This document shows positions 10,071 to 17,632 of a DNA stretch of 64,000 nucleotides, piece after piece. Positions within the stretch are counted from its first letter, which is position 1, and every line of letters begins with the position of its first letter. Under the pieces are notes generated by a model. The model saw only the letters and a list, made by a program, of their open reading frames with translations. It was not told the DNA's origin and ran no database searches. The stretch is from assembly GCF_024198255.1 (NCBI RefSeq), contig NZ_JAJVKW010000015.1, positions 1 to 64,000 on the forward strand. The letters are read 5' to 3'. The stretch is from Myxococcus guangdongensis. GTDB lineage: Bacteria; Myxococcota; Myxococcia; Myxococcales; Myxococcaceae. The position numbers were made by a program, and so were the translations under genes.

Positions 10071-11117
10071 CTAGGGGAGGCGCCGATGAGGGCTTGAGTC
10101 CAGCCGGAGTTGGAACAGGTCCCTGGCATTGCCGTGGGTGATTTTCCGTCGGTCGAGCTCGCTGATGGGGGCGCGGTCGATCCATGCCGCCGCGGGAGCG
10201 CTCTCGGAGTAGGGGTAGTCGACCGAGAACATGATGTGGTCGGCCCCGACGGTGAGGACGGCGTTCGTGAGCGCGCTGTCGGAGAAGTTCCCGCTCGTGG
10301 TGAGCCAGATGTTGTCGGCGAAGTACTCTGGCAGCGTCTTCTTGAGCCGCTTGTCGAAGCGGTTCAGCTCGAACATGTTTTGCGTTCGCCACAGCAGGGC
10401 GGGGAGCCCCTCGCCCATGTGTCCGAGGATGAGTTTGCAGCTCGGGAAGCGGTCGAAGTGGCCGCCCAAGAGAAGCCTGACGGTGTGGGAAGCGGTTTCG
10501 GTGCCGAAGCCCCAGGTGGCGCCCTTCATCTCGGGGTGGCCCGCGTAGGCCGCGAGCCCTCCCGGAAGCGCTGGGCGGGGGTGCAGGTAGACCGGGACGT
10601 CCAGCTCACAGACGGCCTCCCAGAATCCGTAGAGCGAAGGCTCATCGAGGTAGAGGCCGACGTTCGGGTCCGCGGTGTTGGTGTAGCCGTTGATGAGCAC
10701 GCCCTTGAAGCCCAGCTCGGTGACTGCCCGGCGGGCTTCGGCGGCGGCTTCTGCTCCCGCTTGAAGTGCGACGGCGGCGAATCCCGAGTAGCGCTCGGGG
10801 TGCTCCGCGATGCGCTCCGCCAGGAAGTCGTTCTCGAGCCGGGCCTGCGTGGCGGCCTTTCCTGGGTCGACGATGCGCTGGATGCCTGGCGCGGTCAGGG
10901 ACAGGATCGCGTGAGCGATGCCCGCCTCATCCATGCTGCGCAGGCGGGCCTCATCGAAGTCGCCGAGGCGCTGCAGGATCGGCCGGTAATAGTCGGTCGT
11001 GACGCCACCGCCATCGGAGAGCTGGACAAGGGCGGCCTCGTCGCTGAGCACTCGGGCGACATCCGCGGGGTGGAGGTAGGCTTCCTCCAGAGCAACCTTG
11101 GGTCGACGGACGTCCAT
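10071..11117 (-). CDS. Amidohydrolase-2 family protein (decarboxylase-like)
   Basis: A 348-residue TIM-barrel metal-dependent amidohydrolase of the ACMSD / gamma-resorcylate decarboxylase clan. Typical features are an N-terminal VALEEAYLHP, the VYLHPRPALP histidine strand (about 180), LILGHMGEGLP (about 245), NIWLTTSGNFSD (about 285) and the late VDYPYSE aspartate strand (about 310). The N-terminal HxH of hydrolases is replaced by EEAYLHP, as in decarboxylases of this group. The start at 11117 has GGAGG 8 bases upstream. The substrate is probably an aromatic or heteroaromatic carboxylate, not predictable from sequence. The gene lies directly downstream of the tRNA-His/Ile/Tyr array on the same strand. 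Confidence 0.82.
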   Translation of the reverse strand: MDVRRPKVALEEAYLHPADVARVLSDEAALVQLSDGGGVTTDYYRPILQRLGDFDEARLRSMDEAGIAHAILSLTAPGIQRIVDPGKAATQARLENDFLAERIAEHPERYSGFAAVALQAGAEAAAEARRAVTELGFKGVLINGYTNTADPNVGLYLDEPSLYGFWEAVCELDVPVYLHPRPALPGGLAAYAGHPEMKGATWGFGTETASHTVRLLLGGHFDRFPSCKLILGHMGEGLPALLWRTQNMFELNRFDKRLKKTLPEYFADNIWLTTSGNFSDSALTNAVLTVGADHIMFSVDYPYSESAPAAAWIDRAPISELDRRKITHGNARDLFQLRLDSSPHRRLP

Positions 11118-11293
11118 TGAAATGCCTCCGCTCGAACAGCACCGCGGAGTAGACCTCGGCGTCCCGCCCAGGTCCAATGGCATGCAGCGTCGAATTGTCA
11201 GGACGGGACGTGCTGACTCCAGCGCCTCGCGAACGCGCACGCCCAGATGCTGACGGGTGGCATTGCATTCACGACGCTCCGTGGACTTTCGAG

Positions 11294-11365
11294 GTTGACC
11301 GGAGGGAATCGAACCCTCTTCGCCGGGGTCACATCCCGGTGGCTCACCATTCGCCTTCGGCCAAC
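11294..11365 (-). tRNA. tRNA-His (GTG)
   Basis: Folds on the minus strand with an 8-bp acceptor (GTTGGCCG with CGGTCAAC, one G-U). The eighth pair is the G(-1):C73 that identifies tRNA-His. The anticodon stem CCGGG/CCCGG carries loop ATGTGAC with anticodon GTG, and the T arm is GAGGG TTCGATT CCCTC. The D stem is only three clear pairs (GGC/GCC) and position 8 is A rather than the near-universal U, so this is an atypical tRNA. No CCA is encoded. It is the last of three tRNAs in an array. Confidence 0.8.
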
Positions 11366-11371
11366 ATGATG

Positions 11372-11442
11372 TCGGGGTACCCGGAATCGAACCGGGACCG
11401 CTCGCTTATCAGACGAGCACTCTGCCTTAGAGCCATACCCCG
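11372..11442 (-). tRNA. tRNA-Ile (GAT)
   Basis: 71 nt. Acceptor CGGGGTA/TACCCCG, D arm GCTC...GAGT (one G-U), anticodon arm CTCGT CTGATAA GCGAG giving anticodon GAT, a 4-nt variable loop, T arm CCCGG TTCGATT CCGGG, discriminator A, no encoded CCA. It lies 21 nt downstream of tRNA-Tyr and 6 nt upstream of tRNA-His, so all three are probably cut from one transcript. Confidence 0.8.
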
Positions 11443-11463
11443 TGAAGCGAAGTCTGTGTGTTT

Positions 11464-11549
11464 TGGGGACGCTGGGAGTCGAACCCAGCGGGCCCTGTCG
11501 GGCTCGGGCTCTACAGGCCCGCGCGTCTGCCCTAACGCTCTACGTCCCC
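11464..11549 (-). tRNA. tRNA-Tyr (GTA)
   Basis: 86 nt, class II. Acceptor GGGGACG/CGTCCCC, anticodon arm CGGGC CTGTAGA GCCCG with anticodon GTA, a variable arm with its own hairpin (GCCC GACA GGGC), T arm CTGGG TTCGACT CCCAG and discriminator A. A long variable arm is expected of bacterial tRNA-Tyr. The D arm pairs poorly, which again makes this an atypical tRNA. It is first in the array; a decayed copy lies at 5222-5300. Confidence 0.78.
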
Positions 11550-11580
11550 GGAAGGAGTCGTGGGGCCCTGAAAGCCGAAA

Positions 11581-11609
11581 GGCCGGGTCCCCTGGATGGG
11601 AGCCCGGCC
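11581..11609 (-). terminator. Terminator-like hairpin between small gene and tRNA array
   Basis: GGCCGGG ... CCCGGCC is a 7-bp GC stem with a 15-nt loop. On the minus strand it is followed by TTTCGGCTTTC. It could end transcription of the small gene at 11648-11806 or be an mRNA/tRNA processing structure. The T-tract is weak. Confidence 0.4.
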
Positions 11610-11647
11610 TCTGCGTGGCTTGGCGCTTGGGTAACGGAGCGCGAGCC

Positions 11648-11806
11648 TCAGCAGGGGGCGGGCGGATGGCCGTGAATGTGGCCGAATCCCACGATGGAAA
11701 TCGAGGCGGCGCCCACGTGCGAACGGGAGGCGGCGTCGAGCTGGGTCCAGAGGATGCTTCGATAGCTGAACTTCGTCGGGCTCGTTCGCTTCGTCACCAG
11801 GGTCAT
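11648..11806 (-). CDS. Small protein of 52 residues between box B and the tRNA array
   Basis: ATG at 11806 is preceded by AAAGGAG at a good distance. The product starts MTLVTKRTSPTKFSY and ends GFGHIHGHPPAPC; it has a basic N-terminal half and a His/Pro/Cys C-terminus. The family is not recognised. It lies between the conserved box at 11828-11859 and the hairpin that precedes tRNA-Tyr, all on the minus strand, so it could be a leader peptide or a small cargo gene of the array. The short length leaves real doubt about coding. Confidence 0.45.
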   Translation of the reverse strand: MTLVTKRTSPTKFSYRSILWTQLDAASRSHVGAASISIVGFGHIHGHPPAPC

Positions 11807-11827
11807 GGTCACCGCTCCTTTCAGGGA

Positions 11828-11859
11828 GAATCCACGGTGGATGATTTTCATCCCTGACA
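11828..11859 (-). repeat. tRNA-array box (copy B)
   Basis: A 32-bp element matching the copy at 20008-20039 at all but four positions. The minus strand begins TGTCAGGGATGAAAATCATC and continues CACCGTGGATTC. Its core GGATGA-AAA-TCATCC is a perfect inverted repeat. It lies upstream, in the minus direction, of the small gene and the tRNA-Tyr/Ile/His array. The role is unknown: a protein operator, an RNA hairpin or a recombination site would all fit. Confidence 0.65.
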
Positions 11860-11908
11860 AGGCTCCGAGCATCCTCGGGTCGTGCCTGGTGGACGCGCGC
11901 GGTGCGCC

Positions 11909-12718
11909 TCAGGGCGGCGGCGCTCGCTCCCGGAGCAGCTGCTCGACCGCCCGCGCGGAGGCGTCATCCACCGGCGAGAGGACGACCAGGCTGAGGCCGT
12001 CGCTGTCATCGACGGTGAACATGGACGCCTCGAACCGGAGTTCACCCACGTCGGGGCGAACGAGCCGCCTGGACCTCACGCCGTGTGTGTGCAGCTCGTT
12101 CTCGGCCCAGAGACGGCGGAAGTCCTCGCTCGTCGCCTGCAGCTCGTCGACGAGCGCGGCCGCCTCCTGCGTGGCTCCCGCGCGCGCGATGGCGACGCGA
12201 AACGCGGCGAGGCAGGTGCGCTGCATGTCCTCGGCGTGGGGCAGGAACGTGGTGGCCTGGGGGTGGAAGACCCGGCGCAGCATGTTTCGCTCGCGCTCCG
12301 GCATGGCGGCGTAGTCGCCGAACAGCACCACGGCGGCGCGATTCCACGCGACGATCTGGAACGTCGGCGTCTTCACGAGCGCGGGGACGTGGAGGTTGTC
12401 CAGCACGCGCTGCAGGGCGGGTGTGACGTCGGCGGGCGGCGTGTGGCGGCGCGGAGGTGGGCGTTCATGCGCGAGCAGGAACAGCATCTCGCGGTTCGTG
12501 TCGTCGAGCTCGAGCGCGCGAGCGAGTCGTTCGAGCACGTCGTCGGAGGGGACCCCGCCGCGCCCCTGCTCGAGCCACGTGTACCAGGTGACGCTCACGC
12601 CGGCGCGCGCCGCGACCTCCTCGCGACGCAGCCCTGGTGTGCGCCTCCTCCCGGTCGCTTCGGGCTGGAGTCGCTCTCGATGGGCGCGGAGGAATTCGGG
12701 GAGGGTGGTAGTCGCCAT
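11909..12718 (-). CDS. XRE-type regulator with MmyB-like ligand domain
   Basis: 269 residues. The N-terminal helix-turn-helix reads RRTPGLRREEVAARAGVS, then VTWYTWLEQGR, the hallmark of MmyB-type regulators in which an XRE domain is followed by a PAS-like domain that can bind a lipid. The C-terminal domain (about 100-265) contains the typical 'VAWNRAAVVLFGDYAAMPERERNMLRRVF'-type region, here ending in FHP. The start at 12718 places the HTH at residues 10-65. The gene diverges from a GST (12808) and a 10-bp palindrome covers its start codon, so it is probably autoregulatory and may control the GST; both points are inference. Confidence 0.85.
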   Translation of the reverse strand: MATTTLPEFLRAHRERLQPEATGRRRTPGLRREEVAARAGVSVTWYTWLEQGRGGVPSDDVLERLARALELDDTNREMLFLLAHERPPPRRHTPPADVTPALQRVLDNLHVPALVKTPTFQIVAWNRAAVVLFGDYAAMPERERNMLRRVFHPQATTFLPHAEDMQRTCLAAFRVAIARAGATQEAAALVDELQATSEDFRRLWAENELHTHGVRSRRLVRPDVGELRFEASMFTVDDSDGLSLVVLSPVDDASARAVEQLLRERAPPP

Positions 12719-12726
12719 ACCGGTAT
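12717..12726. promoter_or_regulatory. Palindrome ATACCGGTAT at the regulator start
   Basis: A perfect 10-bp palindrome overlapping the ATG of the MmyB-type regulator and facing the divergent GST gene 80 bp away. It is a reasonable operator candidate for a dimeric HTH protein; only position and symmetry support this. Confidence 0.4.
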
Positions 12727-12807
12727 CCGGGCACGTCTTTTCGCCGTGCCACCCGCAGCCTACGGTTCGCGCATGACCACCACAACGCCGCGGGCAGGAG
12801 CGCTGTC

Positions 12808-13461
12808 TTGCTGACCCTTCATCACCTCGGCCGTTCACAGTCCGAGCGCATCGTCTGGCTCTGTGAGGAGCTCGGGCTGGACTATGTGCTGAAACGCTAT
12901 GAGCGCCGGGCCGACAACCGGCTCGCGCCGCCGGAGTACAAGGCCCTCCATCCGATGGGCACGGCGCCCATCCTCACCGATGGAGACCGGGTCCTCGGGG
13001 AGTCTGGAGCCATCTGTGACTATCTCATCCAGACCCATGGAGGCGGTCGTCTCGCGGCGAAGCCCGGCGAGCCCGGCTTCGCCGACTACCTCTACTGGTT
13101 CCACTTCGCCAACGGGACGCTGCAGCCCGTCGTCCTGCAGGTGAGATACCTGGAGCGAGTCGACCCTTCGGGTGGGTCCCCGCTGCTGCATGCGGCCAGG
13201 GAGCGCTTCACGCTCGTCCTCTCCACCCTGGAGAAGCGGCTGGGCGAGGCTCCCCATCTGGCCGGCAACGCATTGACGGCCGCGGACATCATGACCGTGT
13301 TTTCGTTGACCACGATGCGGCTGTTCAAACCGTATGACCTCTCGCCCTGGCCGAACATTCTGGCGTACCTGCAGCGCATCGGCGCGCGGCCTGCGTATCG
13401 CCGGGCGATGCAGAAGGCAGACCCGGACTTGGCGCCGGTGCTGGGCGCCTCCCCGGAATAG
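12808..13461 (+). CDS. Glutathione S-transferase family protein
   Basis: 217 residues with the two-domain GST layout. The N-terminal thioredoxin-like domain contains LGRSQSERIVWLCEELGL with a catalytic-region Ser at residue 10, a TAPILTDGD cis-Pro turn and an ESGAICDYLI glutathione-binding turn. The all-helical C-terminal domain has the N-capping motif LTAADIMTVF. The start is TTG with GGCAGGAG upstream. It diverges from the MmyB-type regulator, which suggests a regulator-target pair. Likely role: cytoplasmic conjugation or reduction of electrophiles; substrate unknown. Confidence 0.88.
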   Translation: MLTLHHLGRSQSERIVWLCEELGLDYVLKRYERRADNRLAPPEYKALHPMGTAPILTDGDRVLGESGAICDYLIQTHGGGRLAAKPGEPGFADYLYWFHFANGTLQPVVLQVRYLERVDPSGGSPLLHAARERFTLVLSTLEKRLGEAPHLAGNALTAADIMTVFSLTTMRLFKPYDLSPWPNILAYLQRIGARPAYRRAMQKADPDLAPVLGASPE

Positions 13462-13590
13462 GCCTCAAGCTTCGCCGCCGCGATGGGGCAGCGCCTGCCT
13501 GTCCATTCCGGCCCGGACGGCAATCCCAGTTCCTCTCGTGCTATCCTGGATGGGTTGTCCAAAGCAACAATCCACATCCAGGAGGGCCAG

Positions 13591-13878
13591 ATGCGAGCAG
13601 GCATCATCGGAGCAGTGTTTGCAGCGGTGCTGTCGATGGGCTGTGGTGGCGCCGGGCCGGTCGCCGAGGAGCCCGACGTGCTCGGGCAGGTCGAGAGCGC
13701 TGCCTTGAGCCGGGTGTGCGGTTTTCAGAACTATGAAGTGACGTTCTACTCGGACGCCGCGCGCACGACGGTGGTGGGCACGGGCTATTGCCTCTGCGGC
13801 AACTCGCTCGAGGTCGAGGGGCGCATGTCGGACTACTATGTGAAGCGCAGCCGCCCCGACTGCGTCATCCTCCCCTGA
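13591..13878 (+). CDS. Small lipoprotein, DUF6289-like
   Basis: 95 residues. ATG at 13591 follows GGAGGGCCAG. The signal has a lipobox-like LSMGC with Cys at residue 18. The mature part has 'YEVTFYSDAARTTVVGTGYC', the 'YYSDA--T-VG--Y-C' pattern I associate with DUF6289 small secreted proteins of myxobacteria and actinobacteria. Two further Cys probably form a disulfide. The function is unknown. The next gene on the opposite strand is a paralogue. Confidence 0.7.
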   Translation: MRAGIIGAVFAAVLSMGCGGAGPVAEEPDVLGQVESAALSRVCGFQNYEVTFYSDAARTTVVGTGYCLCGNSLEVEGRMSDYYVKRSRPDCVILP

Positions 13879-13968
13879 GGCAGTACGCTCGGGCTGCACT
13901 TCCATGGTGCAAGTGGCCGGGCGGGCGGCAGCCCCTGGAGGGATGCCGCCTCCGCCGGATGCGTCAGC

Positions 13969-14226
13969 TCAGCACTCCTGGATGTACAGCGAATAGTTCG
14001 ACCGGCCACCCCAGACGTAGAGCCCGCCGCAGTAGCAACCAAACTCACCGATGAGCTGGGTGTAAGTGGCGTCGCTGTAGAACCTGTGGAGGCTTGCGTT
14101 CGGCTCGTTGGAGCAGTCCGGCAGCGGCGCCTCCTGCGAGGCCAGGTCCGGCTCGCCCTCCTGCGTCATGGGACCGCCACAACCCGCCAACGTCGCCAGC
14201 AGCGCACCGAGAATGAATGACCGCAT
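13969..14226 (-). CDS. Small lipoprotein, DUF6289-like paralogue
   Basis: 85 residues. A lipoprotein signal ending LLATLAGCGG is followed by a charged linker and LHRFYSDATYTQLIGEFGCY, then CGGLYVWGGRS. It shares the FYSDA core, spacing and Cys positions with the 13591-13878 product but is divergent elsewhere. The two genes converge with a 90-bp gap, so they are an old inverted duplication. The ATG at 14226 has GAGGAGGACAC upstream. Confidence 0.7.
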   Translation of the reverse strand: MRSFILGALLATLAGCGGPMTQEGEPDLASQEAPLPDCSNEPNASLHRFYSDATYTQLIGEFGCYCGGLYVWGGRSNYSLYIQEC

Positions 14227-14296
14227 GTGTGTCCTCCTCGAAGGGGGAACACCATACCATGGGCGGTTCGTGACTGCGTTTGACGCAAGTCGTTGG

Positions 14297-14989
14297 TTAC
14301 ACCTCCAACCGCTTGCGCAGGACGGGCAGTCGGCTGCGACCCACTGGCAGTCGGGTGCCGTCTCGCAGCTCCACCGCGGTGCGGGAGCCCTCCGAGGCGA
14401 CGAGCTCGCGGATGTCCGTCACCCGGATGAGATAGGAGCGGTGGATGCGGAGGAAGTCGGTGGGGAGCAGCTGCTCGAGTCGCTCCAGGCTCTTCTCGCT
14501 CAGCTCGGTGCCCCCGCCTCGGAGGACCAGCTCGGCATAATCCCCAGCGCCCTGGATGTACGCGACGGAGTCCAGGGGCACGAGGACCACGCCTCCGCCC
14601 TTCCTCACCGCGAGGGTGCGCAAGGGCGCGGCCGCGCGGCTTCCGACACGGTTGAGCGCGAGGGCGAGCCGCTCCGGCGTGTATGGCTTTGGCACGAAGT
14701 CCAACACCCCCAGCTCGAAGGCGCGCAGCGCCTGGTCGGTGTTCGCGGAGACCACCACCGTCTGGAATGCGCCCGCGACCGCCTCCGTGAGCAGGGTGAA
14801 GCCGTCCTCCCCGGAGAGGTTCAAATCCAGCAGCAGCACGTCCACGGTGCGCTCCGCCAACAGCGCTCGCGCCTCGTCCAGACTCGCGCAGACGCGCGGG
14901 GACGGGGTGCCCGGCCCCAGGTGCTGCTCGCACAGCCGGGCCAGACGTCGCGCCGCCAACGGCTCGTCCTCCACGATGAGCAACCTCAC
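14297..14989 (-). CDS. LytTR-family response regulator
   Basis: 230 residues. The receiver domain (1-115) has RLLIVEDEPLAARRL, the phospho-acceptor Asp in VLLLDLNLSGEDG and the VPKPYTPE Lys. The C-terminal LytTR DNA-binding domain (about 130-228) has AYIQGAGDYAELV and FLRIHRSYLIRVTDI. The GTG start at 14989 overlaps the stop of the kinase gene by four bases (GTGA), so the two are translationally coupled. It normally receives phosphate from a LytS-type kinase; here the partner kinase is broken, so signalling may be lost or redirected. Confidence 0.88.
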   Translation of the reverse strand: MRLLIVEDEPLAARRLARLCEQHLGPGTPSPRVCASLDEARALLAERTVDVLLLDLNLSGEDGFTLLTEAVAGAFQTVVVSANTDQALRAFELGVLDFVPKPYTPERLALALNRVGSRAAAPLRTLAVRKGGGVVLVPLDSVAYIQGAGDYAELVLRGGGTELSEKSLERLEQLLPTDFLRIHRSYLIRVTDIRELVASEGSRTAVELRDGTRLPVGRSRLPVLRKRLEV

Positions 14990-15540
14990 GCCGGCACCTC
15001 CACCTGGGTCATCCATCCCGCGGCGGTGGGCCCATCCTCGAGCCGCCACGCACCGGGAAAGGCCTCTTCCAGCCGCGCCCGCAGATAGCGCGCGCCCGTG
15101 CCGTCACCGCCCCCCTTGCCCGGTCCCGTGCCCACGGGCGCGAGGAAGACATAGCGCCGACGCGGGCCCGTTCCCTCCGCGACGACGCTGCTTTCGAGCC
15201 GGAAGGTGTGGGGTGAGACGTAGCGGTTGTGACTGAAGGCGTTCTCCAACAGCGTGTGCAGCAGGGCAGGGGGGACGGGGGCTCCCAGGTCCACGCCCTC
15301 GGTCTCCAGGTGGAAGGCCGTGCCCTGTCGACAGCCCATGACCTCCAGGTGGGCGCGGCACAGCTCCAGCTCCCGCGCGAGCGGAATGGTGCGCTCACCG
15401 GAGACCGCGAGCAGATGCCGGTACGCCGCGCCCAGGGCCTCGATGAATCGCACGGCCTGCGCGGGCTCCGTCTCCACCCACTCACTCAGCGCGCCCAGCG
15501 TGTTCATCAGGAAGTGCGGCTGCAGGCTGCGCTTGAGCAA
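14986..15540 (-). CDS. LytS-type histidine kinase, N-terminally truncated
   Basis: 184 residues starting at a TTG directly at the kinase core: LLKRSLQPHFLMNTLGALSE carries the phospho-His, and ALLHTLLENAFSHNRY is the ATP-binding N box. Family members normally carry several hundred residues of membrane or sensor region first. Here the open frame extends back only to about 15645 with no plausible start, and the family-like sequence (AERLQLELLKRS) ends near 15562, where a Ser/Thr kinase tail begins on the other strand. The sensor part therefore appears deleted. The product may be unstable or constitutive. Confidence 0.75.
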   Translation of the reverse strand: MLKRSLQPHFLMNTLGALSEWVETEPAQAVRFIEALGAAYRHLLAVSGERTIPLARELELCRAHLEVMGCRQGTAFHLETEGVDLGAPVPPALLHTLLENAFSHNRYVSPHTFRLESSVVAEGTGPRRRYVFLAPVGTGPGKGGGDGTGARYLRARLEEAFPGAWRLEDGPTAAGWMTQVEVPA

Positions 15541-15560
15541 CTCCAGCTGCAGGCGCTCCG

Positions 15561-15743
15561 CGGCACCGGCCGGACCTGCCTGACGCCCTGCGAGCCATCC
15601 TCGCCCATGAGCGGGATGAGCGTTATCCGGACTGCCATGCGTTCAAGGCGGACCTGGAGAAATTCATCCGCTCCACGGGGGAGTCCGTGAAACCGAAGCA
15701 CGTGGCCCAGCTCGCCCAGCAGGCCCCCGCTTCAACCCCGTAG
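15561..15743 (+). pseudogene. C-terminal fragment of a Ser/Thr protein kinase
   Basis: The plus-strand frame reads PDLPDALRAILAHERDERYP, then CHAFKADLEKFIRSTGESV and ends LAQQAPASTP-stop (TAG 15741-15743). This is the last helix pair of a Hanks-type kinase domain (ALxxxPxxRYxxxxxFxxDLExF) plus a short tail, as in many myxobacterial kinases. No other part of the kinase is present upstream; the sequence switches directly into the truncated histidine kinase on the opposite strand. Both genes were cut at the same junction. Confidence 0.65.
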
Positions 15744-15754
15744 CGCCGGCGTTC

Positions 15755-16774
15755 TCACCCCACACGTTCACTCGATTCGAGCGGCGCGCCTGGGTTCACC
15801 GGATGGGTCGTGGCGTGGATGCGCAAGGGCTGGCCGGGCTCGGTGGTGAGCAGGAAGAGCGCGTCATTGTCCTCGGGGCCCACCCACCACTGGTCAGGCC
15901 CCGCGGGCGTCACGGCCACGGGTCGAGGCCATTCCCCTTCGAGCGTCTCGAGCACCTCGAGCCCGGGCAGGGACACCAGGAGCATCTTGTCCTGGACGAA
16001 GAGGAGCGCCCGGTCCGCATCGAGGACACACATCCCGGCGCCGCCCCAAGTCAGCTCATCCTCGTCCTCATCGCTCTCACTCCGCGGGAGGGAGCCGAGC
16101 AGGGTTCCGTCGAGCGCGAAGTGGAGGAGCGCCGTCAGCCTGTAGTTGACGATGAGCAGCAGGAGGACGCCATGAGGCGTGGCCTGGGCCCGCCAGAGGT
16201 CCTGCTCATGGCCCGGCTCCATCCGGAGTGCTCCCTCCGGCTGAGTCGCTCCTGAGCGGAGCACATGGACGCGGCCCCGGCCCTTCTCCACGACGGTGAT
16301 GCCGAAGGGGCTGGTGTCGAGGAACGCCCCGTCAGGGGACTCCGGAAGCGGGAGCCCCTCGGAGTATCCATACCCGTGCGTGGCGGACACGGGCTCGGGC
16401 AGCGGCATGGGCTTCCAATCCTGCCCGGACCCATCGCTCGCGAAGAGGGTCGTCAGCGCGAGGGCTCCATCCACCGACGCGCCGATGAGCCGGTTCCCGT
16501 CGGAGGTGAGATCGAAGCACTCCTTCGGAAAGGCCTGGATGGGAGCGCTGGCTCGCGCGCGGAAGACACGCCCGTCTCCACTCCCCACCCAGACGTCCTT
16601 TGCCTCGTCGAGCGCGGCGAGTACCACGGGCGTGGGGGAATGACCCGGCGGGTCTCCGCCTATCTCACGGCGCACGCCCTCCGCTCCGTGGAAGACGATG
16701 AGCCGGTGCGGACGCAGATCCAACAGCCACGGTCCACGAGCCAGAAGACGGCGTGTCGGGTGCATGACCCGCAT
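15755..16774 (-). CDS. Predicted beta-propeller protein of unknown function
   Basis: About 339 residues; the exact start is uncertain because several Met lie close together at the N-terminus. Repeated short strands with GxGDGRVFRA, LTSDGNRLIGA, SPDGAFLDTS, LDADRALLFVQDK and TPAGPDQWWVGP at about 45-residue spacing suggest a WD40- or PQQ-like propeller. There is no signal peptide, so it is probably cytoplasmic. No catalytic motif is seen. It diverges from the GST at 16881. Confidence 0.6.
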   Translation of the reverse strand: MRVMHPTRRLLARGPWLLDLRPHRLIVFHGAEGVRREIGGDPPGHSPTPVVLAALDEAKDVWVGSGDGRVFRARASAPIQAFPKECFDLTSDGNRLIGASVDGALALTTLFASDGSGQDWKPMPLPEPVSATHGYGYSEGLPLPESPDGAFLDTSPFGITVVEKGRGRVHVLRSGATQPEGALRMEPGHEQDLWRAQATPHGVLLLLIVNYRLTALLHFALDGTLLGSLPRSESDEDEDELTWGGAGMCVLDADRALLFVQDKMLLVSLPGLEVLETLEGEWPRPVAVTPAGPDQWWVGPEDNDALFLLTTEPGQPLRIHATTHPVNPGAPLESSERVG

Positions 16775-16880
16775 CATACCCAGGGACGCCAGTCCATCAT
16801 CCTCTCCATGCGAGATATCGAAGCTCTTGGGGGAGCACAACGCCCTCGACGGCAGGCGGGTGGGTGCCAATACTGATGGA

Positions 16881-17543
16881 ATGCTCACGCTCTATGGTTT
16901 TGGTCGCGTCAACTCGAAGGTGGTGGGGCTCACGCGAGACTTGCGTGCCCTGTGGGCACTCGAGGAACTCGGCGTTCCCTATCGGGTCCACGGTGCGGAC
17001 CATCCCGCGGGGGAACTCTCGAGCGAGGAGTTCCGGCAGAGGAACCCGTTCGCCCAGGTGCCGGTGCTCGACGACGAGGGCTTCGTGCTCACCGAGTCGG
17101 GCGCCATCCTGCTGTACCTCGCGGAGAAGACGGGCCGGTTGATTCCCGCGGACTTCCAAGGCCGCGCCCAGGTGATGCGGTGGTGCTTCGCCGCGCTCAA
17201 CAGCGTCGAGCCCCCGATGTTCCAGTTGGTGATGATCGACCTGCTCGGCGCCGCGGACCCCACTGGCGCGCAGCGACGTCCCGGGGTGGTCCAGTATGCC
17301 GAGCGCGTGCTGGGCGCGGTGGAGGCCTGGCTGGGGGACCGTCCGTATCTCGCGGGCGAGGTGTTCACCGTGGCCGACATCCTGATGGTCACCGTCCTGC
17401 GTGAGGTCCGCAACTCGGGCGTGCTGGAGGGCTTTCCGAAGGTCTCCGCCTATCGCGAGCGCTGTGAGCAACGGCCCGCCTGGCAGCGGACGCTGGATGC
17501 CTATGAGCAGCGTCTGGGCGCCCCGGCGGGCAGCGCGCGTTGA
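16881..17543 (+). CDS. Glutathione S-transferase family protein
   Basis: 220 residues. The thioredoxin-like domain contains LYGFGRVNSKVVGL, FAQVPVLDDEGFVLTESGAI (cis-Pro turn and the ES glutathione contact) and AILLYLAEKTG. The helical domain contains YLAGEVFTVADILMV. It resembles the beta/nu-like bacterial GSTs and is only distantly related to the GST at 12808. The ATG at 16881 is favoured because it opens the first beta strand. Four bases overlap with a possible upstream extension of the next gene. Role: detoxification or thiol reduction; substrate unknown. Confidence 0.87.
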   Translation: MLTLYGFGRVNSKVVGLTRDLRALWALEELGVPYRVHGADHPAGELSSEEFRQRNPFAQVPVLDDEGFVLTESGAILLYLAEKTGRLIPADFQGRAQVMRWCFAALNSVEPPMFQLVMIDLLGAADPTGAQRRPGVVQYAERVLGAVEAWLGDRPYLAGEVFTVADILMVTVLREVRNSGVLEGFPKVSAYRERCEQRPAWQRTLDAYEQRLGAPAGSAR

Positions 17544-17632
17544 CCTGGTGCCGCACGGCCGAGCCGGGCCTCCAAGGCTCGCGCCGCGGCTATCATGACG
17601 CGAACACCCTGCCGCCTGAGCGAGGACAGCCC

